A stretch of DNA of 64,000 nt from Massilia sp. HP4 (GCF_005222695.1 NZ_STGG01000057.1:186001-250000); one strand, 5' to 3'; positions 17,301-26,778 are shown, counted from the first letter of the stretch. Numbers and translations: made by a program. Notes: generated by a model not told the origin, from the sequence alone.

Positions 17301-19984
17301 GCCACCGCGCCATCGAGCAGATAGCGCCGCTCCATCATCACCGCCATCTCGTTGGCCGGCACCGGGCGCGCGATGTAGTAGCCCTGCACCTCGTTGCAAT
17401 CGAGGTTGCGCAGGATCGCCAACTGTTCCTCGGTCTCGACGCCCTCGGCCACCACCGACATCCCCAGCGCATGCGCCATCGACACGATGGCCTGGAAGAA
17501 CACCTTGCCCTCTTTCGAGTTGGCCAGCTCGGTAGTAAAGGCGCGGTCGACCTTCAGCACGTCCATCTTCAGGCGCTGCAACTGCGACAGCGACGAGTAG
17601 CCGGTGCCGAAATCGTCCACATGCAGCTTCACCCCAAGCGAACGCAGGGCCGCCAGTTCGGCCAGGATATCGTCCTGGTCGCCCATCATCGCCGACTCGG
17701 TGATCTCGACTTCGATCAGGCTGGCCGGCACGCGGTGGCGCAGCAGCGCCGCGCTCAGCTGGCGCTGCACGCCGCCGCGCAGGAATTGCTTGGGCGAGAC
17801 GTTGATCGAGACCGGCACCAGCGCCACGCCGGCTTCGCGCCAGGCGGCCAGTTGGGCGCAGGCCTTGTCGATCACGGTCTCGCCGATGCGCACGATCAGG
17901 CCGGTGGCTTCGGCCAGCGGGATGAACTCGCCCGGCGCCACCATGCCCAGGGTCGGATGGCGCCAGCGCACCAGCGCTTCCATGCTCAGCAACTCACCGC
18001 TATGTGCATCCACGCGCGGCTGGTAGTACAGCACGAACTGGTCGGCCTCCAACGCTTCCAGCATATTTTGCTTCAGCCGCGCGCGCGAATTGAGGGTCGA
18101 GGACAGCGATGGATCGAAGAAGCGGTACTGGCCCTTGCCCTCGTTCTTGCCGACGTACATGGCGATATCGCTGTGCTTGACCAGGGTCTCGGCATCCAGG
18201 CCGTCGCGCGGGTACAGGCTGATGCCGATCGAGGAACCCACCGCGTGCAGCTCGTCGCCGATCAGGAACGGCACCCCGAAGGCCTCGACGATGCGCGCCG
18301 CCACCGAAGCGGCCTGGCGTTCGCCGTCGCAGGGCGTGAGCAGCACCACGAATTCGTCGCCGCCGAAGCGCGCCACCTGATCGCTCGGACGCAGCAGCGA
18401 CAGCAGGCGGATGGCGGCCGCTTTCAGCAACTGGTCGCCGGTGGCGTGGCCGTGGGTATCGTTCACATGCTTGAATTCGTCCAGGTCGATGAACAGCAGC
18501 GCGGCGCCGGTGCCGGCGACCTGCGCCTGGGCCAGCATGGCCGGCATGCGTTCCAGGAAGGCGTGGCGGGTGGCCAGGCCGGTCAGGGAATCCTCGTTCG
18601 CCAGGCGTTCGAGCTGCGCCTCGTGTTCCTTTTTCTCGCTGATGTCCTGCAGGGTCACCGCCAGGCCGTTGCCGACCCGGACCAGGCGCCGCCGGCCCCA
18701 GCTGATATTGAGCCGGTTATCGCTCGGCATCTTGCGGTCGTCTTCATGGAAGCCGCTTTCCATCGCCTTGCGGTAGGTGGCCAGCAGTTCTTCGCCGAAC
18801 AGGCCGCTGTCGATCTCGGTCAGGCTCGATCCGACCAGCGCGTCGCGCGTCACGCCATAGAAGAAGGCGCCGCGCTCGTTGCAGTCGACGATGCGGAAAT
18901 CCATGATCTGGCCGTCGCGCGCGCGTATCGCCGAGGCCATGTAGAAGCCGTCGTTACCGCTCTCGGTGGCGGTGCGGTAGGCGCGCCGCACCTCGTCCTG
19001 TTCCTTCTCGCGCGCCACCGCGCGGCGCGCCAGCACCGCCCCGGCCGCGCCCAGCAGCACCAGGAACAGGGTGGCCACGATCGCGCGGTCGCGGCTCTCG
19101 ATCCAGTAGCCGTTGTTGGCGGCCAGCGCCTCGGTCTGCGGCAGGCCGACCAGCGCCACCAGCGGGTAGGCGCCCGACTGGCGCCAGCCCAGCACGCGCG
19201 CCTGGCCGTCGGTGAAGCCGTCGGCGCCCTCGACCAGGCGCACGCCCTGTTCGCCCGACCAGGGAACGTCGCGCCGCGGCAGAGCGACCGCATCCGCGAA
19301 CGATGCGCCGTTGCTGCGCTGCTCGACCCGCAGCCGCCCTTCGCTGCCGGCCAGCGCCACGATGCCGCCGGCGCCGATGGTGGCCGGGCTGAGGAAGGAC
19401 GTGAAGTAGCGGGCGTCGACCGCCATCAGCACCACGCCGTCGAATTCTTCCTCGGCGGTCTCGAGGCGGCGCGTGAACAGCACCACGTCGTCGGCCGCGC
19501 TGAAATGCGTGGGCGCGGTGCCGACCCGCAGCGCGGTCGAGTTGTTGTCGCGGTGATGGTTGAAATAGGGACCGGCCGACAGGTCGGCGCCGAGCAGGCC
19601 CGCGCGCGTGCTGGAACGCACCACGCCGCCGCGGTCGAGCACCGCCACCACGTGGAAGGCGCTGTCGGTGAACATGCCGTCGCGCCGCATCTCGTCGAGC
19701 AGGCCCGCTTCGCGCGAATTCTCCCAGCTGAATTTCAGCTGCATCGTGATCTGGTCCATCTGCGCCACCGAGCGCGTGATGTACTGCTCGTAGGCTTCGG
19801 CGTAGGCCGCCACGTCCTTGCGCGCCTGGCTCGCGACGCGCTCCTGCTCGGCCTCGACCCGCAACAGGGTCGCCGCCCATAGCGCGAGCACCACCAGCAG
19901 GGCCAGCAGCGGCCAGAGCAGGACCAGGAAGCGGTTGCTGCGTGCTGGGTCCAGGTAAGGGGCGAGGCCGGGATGTTTGCTCAT
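17297..19984 (-). CDS. Membrane-bound GGDEF-EAL cyclic-di-GMP protein
   Basis: 895 residues. TM1 (about 20-42), a periplasmic Cache-like sensor domain of about 240 residues and TM2 (about 285-305) anchor it in the inner membrane. A PAS-like domain (about 325-430) leads to a GGDEF domain with intact FGGDEF (540-545), then an EAL domain with MEALVRW (EAL at 669-671), ESAM and DDFGTGYSSL. Both output domains keep their catalytic motifs, so either diguanylate cyclase or phosphodiesterase activity is possible. Only assays would show which dominates. The 3' end runs into a REP-like repeat. An 895-residue dual-domain receptor is a normal size. Confidence 0.92.
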   Translation of the reverse strand: MSKHPGLAPYLDPARSNRFLVLLWPLLALLVVLALWAATLLRVEAEQERVASQARKDVAAYAEAYEQYITRSVAQMDQITMQLKFSWENSREAGLLDEMRRDGMFTDSAFHVVAVLDRGGVVRSSTRAGLLGADLSAGPYFNHHRDNNSTALRVGTAPTHFSAADDVVLFTRRLETAEEEFDGVVLMAVDARYFTSFLSPATIGAGGIVALAGSEGRLRVEQRSNGASFADAVALPRRDVPWSGEQGVRLVEGADGFTDGQARVLGWRQSGAYPLVALVGLPQTEALAANNGYWIESRDRAIVATLFLVLLGAAGAVLARRAVAREKEQDEVRRAYRTATESGNDGFYMASAIRARDGQIMDFRIVDCNERGAFFYGVTRDALVGSSLTEIDSGLFGEELLATYRKAMESGFHEDDRKMPSDNRLNISWGRRRLVRVGNGLAVTLQDISEKKEHEAQLERLANEDSLTGLATRHAFLERMPAMLAQAQVAGTGAALLFIDLDEFKHVNDTHGHATGDQLLKAAAIRLLSLLRPSDQVARFGGDEFVVLLTPCDGERQAASVAARIVEAFGVPFLIGDELHAVGSSIGISLYPRDGLDAETLVKHSDIAMYVGKNEGKGQYRFFDPSLSSTLNSRARLKQNMLEALEADQFVLYYQPRVDAHSGELLSMEALVRWRHPTLGMVAPGEFIPLAEATGLIVRIGETVIDKACAQLAAWREAGVALVPVSINVSPKQFLRGGVQRQLSAALLRHRVPASLIEVEITESAMMGDQDDILAELAALRSLGVKLHVDDFGTGYSSLSQLQRLKMDVLKVDRAFTTELANSKEGKVFFQAIVSMAHALGMSVVAEGVETEEQLAILRNLDCNEVQGYYIARPVPANEMAVMMERRYLLDGAVA

Positions 19985-20061
19985 ACTGCGGACGGAAAAA
20001 GAGAAGTTGCCGCCAGTCTAGATAGCAAACATGTCAGCGGTGTGACATGACCGATATTGGA

Positions 20062-20082
20062 GAAACCCCGCCCGGCGGGGCT
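20062..20082 (-). terminator. Intrinsic terminator after the PhoB-like gene
   Basis: On the minus strand, GCCCCGCC, two bases and GGCGGGGT form a G/C stem followed by TTTCT. It lies about 12 bp past the stop of the regulator at 20094. Confidence 0.65.
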
Positions 20083-20093
20083 CCTTTCGACGA

Positions 20094-20756
20094 TCAGGTC
20101 GGCGACAGCATGTAACCGGCGCCGCGCACGGTCTTGATCAGCGACTTGGCCCGGCCCAGCGCCTTGCGCAGGCGCAGCACGTGCACGTCCACCGTGCGCT
20201 GGTCGAGCGAGGCATGCGCTTCCCACAGCTGCTCGAGCAGCTGGGTGCGCGAAAACACCTGGCCCGGATGGCATAGCAGGAAGCGCAGCAGCCGGTATTC
20301 GGCATGCCTGACCTCGACCTTGTGATTGCCGACCCGCACGCTGCAGCTGAGCGGATCGAGCACCAGGCGGCCGGAGCGCAGCAGGCGCGATTCGGGCGAC
20401 AGTTCGCGCGCCTCGTCGGCCGGCGCCTGGGGAATGAATTCGGGATGGCTGACCGGCGCCGGCAGGCTGGCGGGACGTTCGCCGTCCGCGCATTCGGCCG
20501 CCAGCAGGATGACCGGCTGCTCGCGCAGGCGGCGGTCGCCGCGCAGGCGCGCCAGCAGGCGCATGCCGCCCTCGTGGCGCAGCATCGATTCCTGCAGCAA
20601 GAGTTCAGGGCGCTCGCGCCCGATGAAGTCCCAGGCTTGCGCCAGGCTCGGCACGTTATGCCAGACCCACTCGTCCTCGTGCAGCGAGAACTTGAGCAGC
20701 TCGGCAATGGCCGGCTTGTCGTCGATCACCAGGACGATCGTGTTCGCCGTTGTCAT
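20094..20756 (-). CDS. PhoB/OmpR-like regulator with degenerate receiver
   Basis: 220 residues. The N-terminal receiver keeps the acidic pair (D12, D13 in VIDDKPAIAELL). At the phosphorylation site, where PhoB has LLDWMLP, it reads LLQESMLR, putting Glu56 in place of Asp. The later Thr/Ser and Lys switch residues are also gone (LLAAE and SHPEF), and the alpha4-alpha5 region is shortened. The OmpR-type winged helix is intact (from about 126: RHAEYRLLRFLLCHPGQVFSR, RTVDVHVLRLRKAL, IKTVRGAGYML). It therefore probably binds DNA without phosphorelay control, or with a permanently acidic site. The start at 20756 is chosen for the receiver N-terminus. No histidine kinase is adjacent; pstS lies immediately upstream on the same strand. 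Confidence 0.85.
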   Translation of the reverse strand: MTTANTIVLVIDDKPAIAELLKFSLHEDEWVWHNVPSLAQAWDFIGRERPELLLQESMLRHEGGMRLLARLRGDRRLREQPVILLAAECADGERPASLPAPVSHPEFIPQAPADEARELSPESRLLRSGRLVLDPLSCSVRVGNHKVEVRHAEYRLLRFLLCHPGQVFSRTQLLEQLWEAHASLDQRTVDVHVLRLRKALGRAKSLIKTVRGAGYMLSPT

Positions 20757-20815
20757 GGGATGCCCAAAAAGAGAGGAGAGGCATCGGCGCAACCGCGCTT
20801 GCACGCGGCCGCACC

Positions 20816-20846
20816 AACAAAAATCCGGCAGCGTGGCTGCCGGATT
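20816..20846 (-). terminator. Intrinsic terminator of pstS
   Basis: On the minus strand AATCCGGCAGC, a three-base loop and GCTGCCGGATT form an 11-bp perfect stem ending in TTTTTGTTG. It starts about 20 bp after the pstS stop and separates pstS from the PhoB-like gene. Confidence 0.85.
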
Positions 20847-20864
20847 GGTTGCCGTGAAGGCGAG

Positions 20865-21893
20865 TTACATGATGGCCTTGCCCGAAGCATCCTTCAGGTT
20901 GGCTTTCCATGCGTCCTGCACTTGCTTGACGACGCTGGCTGGCATCGGCACGTAGTCCAGTTCGGCGGCTGCCGGCGCGCCGTTCTTGAACGACCAGTCG
21001 AAGAACTTCACGACTTCCTGGCCTTTCTTGGCGTCGGCCTGGGTCTTGTGCATCAGGATGTACGACACGCCGGTGATCGGCCAGCTTTGCTTGCCGGCGC
21101 CGTCGGTCAGCACCACGCCGAAGCCTGGGGCCTTGGTCCACTCGGCGTTGGCGGCAGCGGCCTTGAACACGTCATCCGACGGTTGCAGGTCGACGCCTTC
21201 CTTGTTGCGGAGCATGGTGTGCGACAGCTTGTTCTTCTTGGCGTAGGCCCACTCGACGTAGCCGATCGCGCCCTTGATACGCTGCACGTTGGCGGCGACG
21301 CCTTCGTTGCCCTTGCCACCGACGCCCACGGCCCACTTCACGGTGGTGCCCGAACCGATCGACTCTTTCCATGCCGGGCTGGTCTTGGCCAGGAAGTCGG
21401 TGAACAGGAACGAGGTGCCCGAGCTGTCGGCGCGGTGCACGACGGTGATGTCGGCGGCCGGCAGTTTCACGCCTGGGTTCAGGGCGGCGATTTCAGCGGC
21501 ATTCCACTTGGTGATCTTGCCCATGTAGATGTCGGCCAGCAGCGGACCGGTCATCTTCAGCTGGCCTGGGGTCACGCCTTCGACGTTGACCACGGCGACC
21601 ACGCCGCCCATGATGGCCGGGAACTGCATCAGGCCTTCCTTGTCCAGCTCTTCCGCTTTCAGCGGCATGTCCGATGCGCCGAAGTCCACGGTCTTCGCCT
21701 TGATCTGCTTGATGCCGGCGCCCGAGCCGACCGACTGGTAGTTCAGGCCGGTGCCGGTGGCGGCTTTGTAGCTTTCAGCCCACTTGGCGTAGATCGGGTA
21801 CGGGAAGGTCGCGCCCGCGCCGGTAATGTCGGCGGCGAACGAGGTCGTCATCACGAGCGTGGCGGCAGCGCCGGCGAGGATCTTCTTGAACAT
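20865..21893 (-). CDS. pstS: Phosphate ABC transporter periplasmic binding protein
   Basis: 342 residues. A Sec signal peptide ends in TTSFA near residue 20. The mature start ADITGAGATFPYPIYAKWAESY is the PstS hallmark. Phosphate-contacting regions are recognisable: VGSGAGIKQI, DFGASDMPL and RADSSGTSFLFTDFL. It delivers phosphate to PstCAB, but those genes are not next to it; a terminator follows directly. A Pho box upstream indicates induction by PhoB under phosphate limitation. The ATG at 21893 has the AGGAAT ribosome site five bases upstream. Confidence 0.95.
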   Translation of the reverse strand: MFKKILAGAAATLVMTTSFAADITGAGATFPYPIYAKWAESYKAATGTGLNYQSVGSGAGIKQIKAKTVDFGASDMPLKAEELDKEGLMQFPAIMGGVVAVVNVEGVTPGQLKMTGPLLADIYMGKITKWNAAEIAALNPGVKLPAADITVVHRADSSGTSFLFTDFLAKTSPAWKESIGSGTTVKWAVGVGGKGNEGVAANVQRIKGAIGYVEWAYAKKNKLSHTMLRNKEGVDLQPSDDVFKAAAANAEWTKAPGFGVVLTDGAGKQSWPITGVSYILMHKTQADAKKGQEVVKFFDWSFKNGAPAAAELDYVPMPASVVKQVQDAWKANLKDASGKAIM

Positions 21894-21941
21894 TGTTATT
21901 CCTAACTCTGGTTAAGGGGTATGTTTTGGACTACATGGAAA

Positions 21942-21973
21942 AGAATAGCTGCCGAATATGACCTGTTTATGAC
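21942..21973 (-). promoter_or_regulatory. Pho box and -10 element of pstS
   Basis: On the minus strand GTCATA occurs twice (21973-21968 and 21962-21957), 11 bp apart, matching the direct-repeat half sites of the PhoB consensus CTGTCATA-N4-CTGTCA. A TATTCT at 21947-21942 lies nine bases further, where the -10 of a PhoB-activated promoter should be. The start codon is about 50 bp downstream. Confidence 0.75.
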
Positions 21974-22063
21974 TTGATCATCGCTTGTATTTTTGTTGTC
22001 ACGCGACCGCCCCCTTGCGGTTTTGCTATCATGGCTTTTCCCGTCAAACCCTGGATGACACCG

Positions 22064-22477
22064 ATGCGCACCCTGCCCTGCGTCCTCTCCATCGCCGCCG
22101 CCGGCCTGCTGTCGGCCTGCGCCACGCACGAACAATTGCCCGACGCCCAGTACACGCTGGCCGAGCGCCAGACACTGAGCCTGCCGCCGCAGCCGATCGA
22201 CCAGCGCCTGTCCCTCACCTACGAGGGCGCCGACGACAGCCGCTGCCCCGACAATGCGCGCTGCATCTGGGCCGGCCAGCTCGCCTACCGCTTCACCCTG
22301 CGCATCAATAACGTGGCCCAGGGCTTCTGGCTGGTGCAGGGCAAGCCGGGCTATACCTCGCCCGCCCTGCGCGGCGCGCGCATCGAGCTCGATCCCTCGT
22401 TCGTGCCGCAGCCGCGCGGCATGGCCGACAGCCGGCCGGCCGCGTATCCGGTGGTATTCAATATGTACGGCAGCTAG
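22064..22477 (+). CDS. Putative lipoprotein of unknown function
   Basis: 137 residues from the ATG at 22064. The N-terminus MRTLPCVLSIAAAGLLSAC ends in a lipobox (LSAC), predicting lipid attachment at Cys19. The mature part has a CPDNARCIWAGQ motif (two Cys close together) followed by beta-rich sequence. This pattern occurs in small proteobacterial lipoproteins without known function. Upstream in-frame ATGs at 22031 and 22055 exist and no ribosome site decides between them. The lipobox position favours 22064. The stop codon overlaps the GTG start of the gamma-glutamyltransferase gene by one base. Confidence 0.65.
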   Translation: MRTLPCVLSIAAAGLLSACATHEQLPDAQYTLAERQTLSLPPQPIDQRLSLTYEGADDSRCPDNARCIWAGQLAYRFTLRINNVAQGFWLVQGKPGYTSPALRGARIELDPSFVPQPRGMADSRPAAYPVVFNMYGS

Positions 22478-24246
22478 TGGCGCCGGCCCGCGCAGCGCGG
22501 CAGGCCGCACTGGCATGCGGCCTGGCCCTGGCGATCGTCGTCGTGCCCGCTACGGCGGCGCCGGTGGCGACCGGCACCGGCGGTGCGGTCGCCACCATCA
22601 GCTTTCATGCCTCGCAGTCGGCGCTGGCCATCCTGGACCAGGGCGGCAATGCGATCGACGCCGCAGTGGCGGCAGCCGCCACGCTGGGCGTCACCGATCC
22701 CTTCAGCTGCGGCATCGGCGGCGGCGGGTTCATGGTGATCTACCTGGCCAAGGACAAGCGTGCGATTACCATCGACCACCGCGAGACGGCGCCGCGCAAG
22801 GCCGGCCCGCAACTGTTCCAGCCCGACGGCAAGCCGCTGGACTTCGAGACGGCGGTCGCCAGCGGCCTGTCGGTCGGCGTACCGGGCACGGTGCGCGGCT
22901 GGCACGAGGCGCTCGCACGCTACGGCAGCATGCGTTTTGCACAGGTGCTGGCGCCGGCGATCGCGGTGGCCGACAAGGGGTTCGTGGTCGACGCCAACTT
23001 TAGCGGGTTGGCGGGCCAGAACGAGAAGAAATTTCGCCAGTTCGCGTCCACGAGCGCGCTCTATCTGCACCAGGGCAAGGCGCTGCCCGCCGGCACCCTG
23101 CTGCGCAATCCCGGCATGGCGCGCGCCTACCGCGAGATCGCGCAAGGTGGCGTGAAGGCCTTCTATGAGGGGCCGATCGCGCGCGCCATCGTCGACAGCG
23201 TCAACCGGCCGCCGGTGACCAAGGGTGTGCGGGTCGCTGCTGGCGCCATGACCATGGCCGACCTGGCCAACTACGAGGCGCGCATCCGGCCGGCCCTGCG
23301 CAGCAGCTACCGTGGGTATGAACTGATCGGCATGCCCCTGCCCAGCAGCGGCGGCCCGACCGTGGCGCATGCACTCAATATCCTCGAGGGCTATGAGCTG
23401 CGCTCCTTGCCGCGCGCCGAGGCCGAGCACCTGTATCTCGAGGCCAGCCGGCTGGCCTTTGCGGACCGCAATGCCTACCTGGCCGATCCCGAATACATTG
23501 ACGCCCCACTGGCCGGCCTGCTCTCGAAGAAGTATGCGGCCGAGCGGCGTGCGCTGATCGATCCACGCAAGGCCGCGCCGGGCGTGGTAGCGGCGGGCGA
23601 CCCGTATCGCTACCAGGACGACCCGAGCATCCCCTTGCGCACCCAGCCGGCCGCCACCGTCAAGCTGGCGCCCGAAAGCGCGCACACCACCCACCTGACG
23701 GTGTCCGACAAAGAGGGCAATGTGGTGTCGTATACCTTCACCATCGAATCCTGGGGCGGCAGCGGCATCGTGGTGCCGGGCTACGGCTTCCTGCTCAATA
23801 ACGAGCTGACAGATTTCGACTTCGCCAGCCCGCACCCCAATGTGCCGGAAGCCGGCAAGCGGCCGCGCTCTAGCATGGCGCCGACCATCGCGCTCAAGGA
23901 CGGCAAGCCGGCCTTCAGCATCGGCAGCCCGGGCGGCTCGACCATCATCACCACCGTGCTGCAGACCATCGTCAACTACGTCGACTTCGGCATGCCGATG
24001 GACCGGGCGCTCGACGCGCCGCGCATCAGCCAGCGCAATGCGGCCGCGACCTCGGTCGAGCCGGGCTTTGGGGACACGGCGCAGGCACGTGCGCTCGAAG
24101 GCTTCGGCCAGCGCTGGGAAACGCCGGCCGAAGAAATCGGCGCCGCGAATGCGCTGGTGTTCAACCCGGATGGCACCGTGACCGCCGTCAGCGAAGGCAA
24201 GCGCCACGGCGTCGGCACGGCGCTGGTGCAGCGCCGCGGGCACTAG
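22477..24246 (+). CDS. ggt: Gamma-glutamyltransferase (gamma-GT proenzyme)
   Basis: 589-residue periplasmic proenzyme that cleaves itself and then hydrolyses or transfers the gamma-glutamyl group of glutathione. The signal peptide ends in VPATAAP near residue 29. The large subunit has ASQSALAILDQGGNAIDAAVA, GGGGFMVIY and HRETAP. Autocleavage is predicted before T404 in ESAHTTHLTVSD. The small subunit has GSGIVVPGYGFLLNNELTDFD, and SIGSPGGSTIITT supplies the oxyanion site. The GTG start at 22477 shares a base with the stop of the upstream lipoprotein gene, implying coupled translation. The next gene is convergent. Confidence 0.95.
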   Translation: MAPARAARQAALACGLALAIVVVPATAAPVATGTGGAVATISFHASQSALAILDQGGNAIDAAVAAAATLGVTDPFSCGIGGGGFMVIYLAKDKRAITIDHRETAPRKAGPQLFQPDGKPLDFETAVASGLSVGVPGTVRGWHEALARYGSMRFAQVLAPAIAVADKGFVVDANFSGLAGQNEKKFRQFASTSALYLHQGKALPAGTLLRNPGMARAYREIAQGGVKAFYEGPIARAIVDSVNRPPVTKGVRVAAGAMTMADLANYEARIRPALRSSYRGYELIGMPLPSSGGPTVAHALNILEGYELRSLPRAEAEHLYLEASRLAFADRNAYLADPEYIDAPLAGLLSKKYAAERRALIDPRKAAPGVVAAGDPYRYQDDPSIPLRTQPAATVKLAPESAHTTHLTVSDKEGNVVSYTFTIESWGGSGIVVPGYGFLLNNELTDFDFASPHPNVPEAGKRPRSSMAPTIALKDGKPAFSIGSPGGSTIITTVLQTIVNYVDFGMPMDRALDAPRISQRNAAATSVEPGFGDTAQARALEGFGQRWETPAEEIGAANALVFNPDGTVTAVSEGKRHGVGTALVQRRGH

Positions 24247-24273
24247 CGAGTCCGACATGGCCCCGGCGACTGC

Positions 24274-26778
24274 CTAGCGCGCCAGCAGTTCGCGCGCCCG
24301 CTGCGCCATCGCCTCGATCGAGAACGGCTTGGTCAGCACCGACATGCCGGGCGCCAGCTGTCCATGGTCGAGCAAGGCGGCTTCGGCATAGCCGGTGATG
24401 AACAGTACCTTCAGCCAGGGACGCCCGATGCGCGCCGCATCGGCCATCTGGCGGCCATTCATCATGCCCGGCAGGCCGACGTCGGACACCAGCAGGTCGA
24501 TGCGCGCCGTCGATTGCAGCAACGCCAGCCCGGCGGCGCCGTCCCCGGCCTGCAGCACCTGGTAGCCGAGATCCTCCAGCAGGTCGACCACCAGCATGCG
24601 CACGCTCGGCTCGTCGTCCACCACCAGGATCGTCTCGCCCCGGCCGGCCTGGGGCGCCGCCTCCGGGGCCGAAGCCGCCTGGCCGCCCTCGGCCGCGCCG
24701 CGGTGGCGCGGCAGGAAGATGCTGACCGTGGTGCCCTGCCCCACCTGCGAATCGATGGCCACCTGCCCACCCGACTGCCTGGCGAAGCCATAGATCATCG
24801 ACAGGCCGAGTCCCGTGCCCTGGCCCAGCGGCTTGGTGGTGAAGAAGGGTTCGAAGGCCTTGGCCAGTACGCCCGGCGCCATGCCGGTGCCGCTGTCGGC
24901 GACCGACAGCACGAGATAGTCGCCGGGCGGCAGCTCGCAGGCACGCGCGGCGTCCGGGTCGAGCACGCGGTTGGCGGTGGCGATCACGATGCGCCCGCCT
25001 TCCGGCATGGCGTCGCGCGCATTGATGCACAGGTTCAGCAGCGCGTTCTCGAGCTGAGACTGGTCGACCAGCGCCGCCCACGGCGTGGCGTCGTAGTCCG
25101 GCTCGACCAGCACGCCGGGGCCGACCGTGCGCCGGATCATGTCCAGCAGGCCGTCGACCAGGGTGTTGACGCAGGTGGCGCGCGGCGCCAGCGTCTGGCG
25201 CCGCGAGAATGCCAGCAAGCGGTGGGTCAGCGCCGCCGCCCGCCTGCTTGCTCCCTGGGCCACCGCGACGTAGCGCTCGATCTCGTCGGTGCGGCCCTGC
25301 CTCAGGCGCAGCTTGACCAGGTCCAGGCTGCCCGCGATGCCGGCCAGCAGGTTGTTGAAGTCGTGCGCCAGGCCGCCGGTGAGCTGGCCGACCGCTTCCA
25401 TCTTCTGCGAATGGCGCAGCTGTTCGTGCGCGCGCTCCAGCTCGGCCTGGCGTTCGCGCTCGACGCTGATGTCGCGCGCCGAGCAGTACACCTTGCCGCC
25501 GTCCGGCACCGCCACCCATGACAGCCAGCGCCAGCCGCCGGCCTGGTGCCGGTAGCGGTTCTCGATCCGCATGGCCCGGATGCCGTGATCGCGCGCATCG
25601 CGCCAGGCGGTCTCGGTGGCGGCGCGGTCATCCGGATGGATGAAGTCGAGGAAGGGCGTGGCGGCCACCTCGTCCTCGGTCCAGCCCAGCGTGGCTTGCC
25701 AGGCCGGGTTCGAGCTCTCCATGAAACCGTCGGCATCGAGCACGCCCAGGATGTCGGGGCTGAGCTGCCAGGTACGTCCGCGTGCCCGCGCCTGGGCCAC
25801 GACCTTCTGTTCCAGCTGGTCGTTCAGCGCGCGCAGCTTGAGGATCGCCCCGTCGCGCTCGGCCTCCACCGCGCGCCGCGCCTCGACGTCGATCAGCACC
25901 CCGGGGAACAACAGGCCGGTGCCGTCCGGCGCCAGGTCGACCCGGCCGTTGGCTTCGATCCAGTAATAGCGGCCGTCGGCGCGTCGCACCCGGTACTGGT
26001 GGGCGTAATGGCCGCCGCGCGAAATCACCGTATTGATCGCCTGCGCCAGCCCGGCCTGGTCGTCGGGGTGGACCGTGGCCACGACCTGGGCCAGCGACAG
26101 CCCGGTGCGGCCGATGGCCGGGTCGAGGCCGAAGGCGCGCGCAAAGGCTTCGTCGACGGTGAAGCGGTCGGTCGGCAAATGCCAGAACCAGGTGCCGATG
26201 ATGGCGCCCGCGGCCAGCGCCAGCTGGACCCGCTCGGCGTCCTCGCGCGAGGCCGACTCGTGCTCGCGCAGCACGGCCGCGTCGGCCGCCTGGCGGCGCT
26301 GGCCAAGGATCGTCTCGGTCGTTTCGATGCAGTTGCACAGCAGGCCGAGGATCTCGCCCGCGTCGGTGCGCACCGGCCCGTAGGAATAGGTGAACCAGGT
26401 ATGTTCGGCGTAGCCCTTGCGCTGCATGACCAGGGGAATATCGCTCATCCGGTGCGATTCGCCGCCTACCAGCGTGCGCTCGACCAGTGGACCGAGCACG
26501 TCCCAGATCTCATGCCAGACGGCGCGGAAGGGGCGGCCCAGCGCAGCCGGATGCTTGGCGCACAGGATCTCGGCGTAGGCGTCGTTGTACAGCAGGATCC
26601 GCTCCGGTCCCCACACCAGGAAGCTCGGAAAGGCCGAGTCCAGCACGATATTCAGGCTGGTGCGCAGGATGGGCGGCCAGGCGTCAATCGGGCCGAGGGG
26701 CGAGGCGGACCAGTCATGGCTGCGGATCGCCGTGCCCATCGTGCCACCGGCGGCGGGGAACAGGCCCGGACTATGCAT
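24274..26778 (-). CDS. PAS-containing hybrid histidine kinase
   Basis: 834 residues, no clear membrane segment, so probably cytoplasmic. Three PAS-like domains (about 35-155, 185-300 and 330-450) are followed by a HisKA domain with H472 in LTGGLAHDFNNLL and HATPase_c motifs (LLNLCINARDAM, DSGTGMAP, GQGTGLGLSMIYGF). A C-terminal receiver has the phosphoacceptor D766 in LLVSDVGLPG and Lys in VLTKPF. This is the common PAS-HWE/FixL-like hybrid kinase architecture. No regulator is adjacent, so the output partner and the signal are unknown. It is divergent from the BASS-family transporter gene across about 200 bp. Confidence 0.9.
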   Translation of the reverse strand: MHSPGLFPAAGGTMGTAIRSHDWSASPLGPIDAWPPILRTSLNIVLDSAFPSFLVWGPERILLYNDAYAEILCAKHPAALGRPFRAVWHEIWDVLGPLVERTLVGGESHRMSDIPLVMQRKGYAEHTWFTYSYGPVRTDAGEILGLLCNCIETTETILGQRRQAADAAVLREHESASREDAERVQLALAAGAIIGTWFWHLPTDRFTVDEAFARAFGLDPAIGRTGLSLAQVVATVHPDDQAGLAQAINTVISRGGHYAHQYRVRRADGRYYWIEANGRVDLAPDGTGLLFPGVLIDVEARRAVEAERDGAILKLRALNDQLEQKVVAQARARGRTWQLSPDILGVLDADGFMESSNPAWQATLGWTEDEVAATPFLDFIHPDDRAATETAWRDARDHGIRAMRIENRYRHQAGGWRWLSWVAVPDGGKVYCSARDISVERERQAELERAHEQLRHSQKMEAVGQLTGGLAHDFNNLLAGIAGSLDLVKLRLRQGRTDEIERYVAVAQGASRRAAALTHRLLAFSRRQTLAPRATCVNTLVDGLLDMIRRTVGPGVLVEPDYDATPWAALVDQSQLENALLNLCINARDAMPEGGRIVIATANRVLDPDAARACELPPGDYLVLSVADSGTGMAPGVLAKAFEPFFTTKPLGQGTGLGLSMIYGFARQSGGQVAIDSQVGQGTTVSIFLPRHRGAAEGGQAASAPEAAPQAGRGETILVVDDEPSVRMLVVDLLEDLGYQVLQAGDGAAGLALLQSTARIDLLVSDVGLPGMMNGRQMADAARIGRPWLKVLFITGYAEAALLDHGQLAPGMSVLTKPFSIEAMAQRARELLAR

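Noticed and set aside
17471..19882. An 803-codon plus-strand frame opposite the GGDEF-EAL gene
   Set aside because: It is a shadow of the minus-strand gene, whose GGDEF and EAL signatures are intact.
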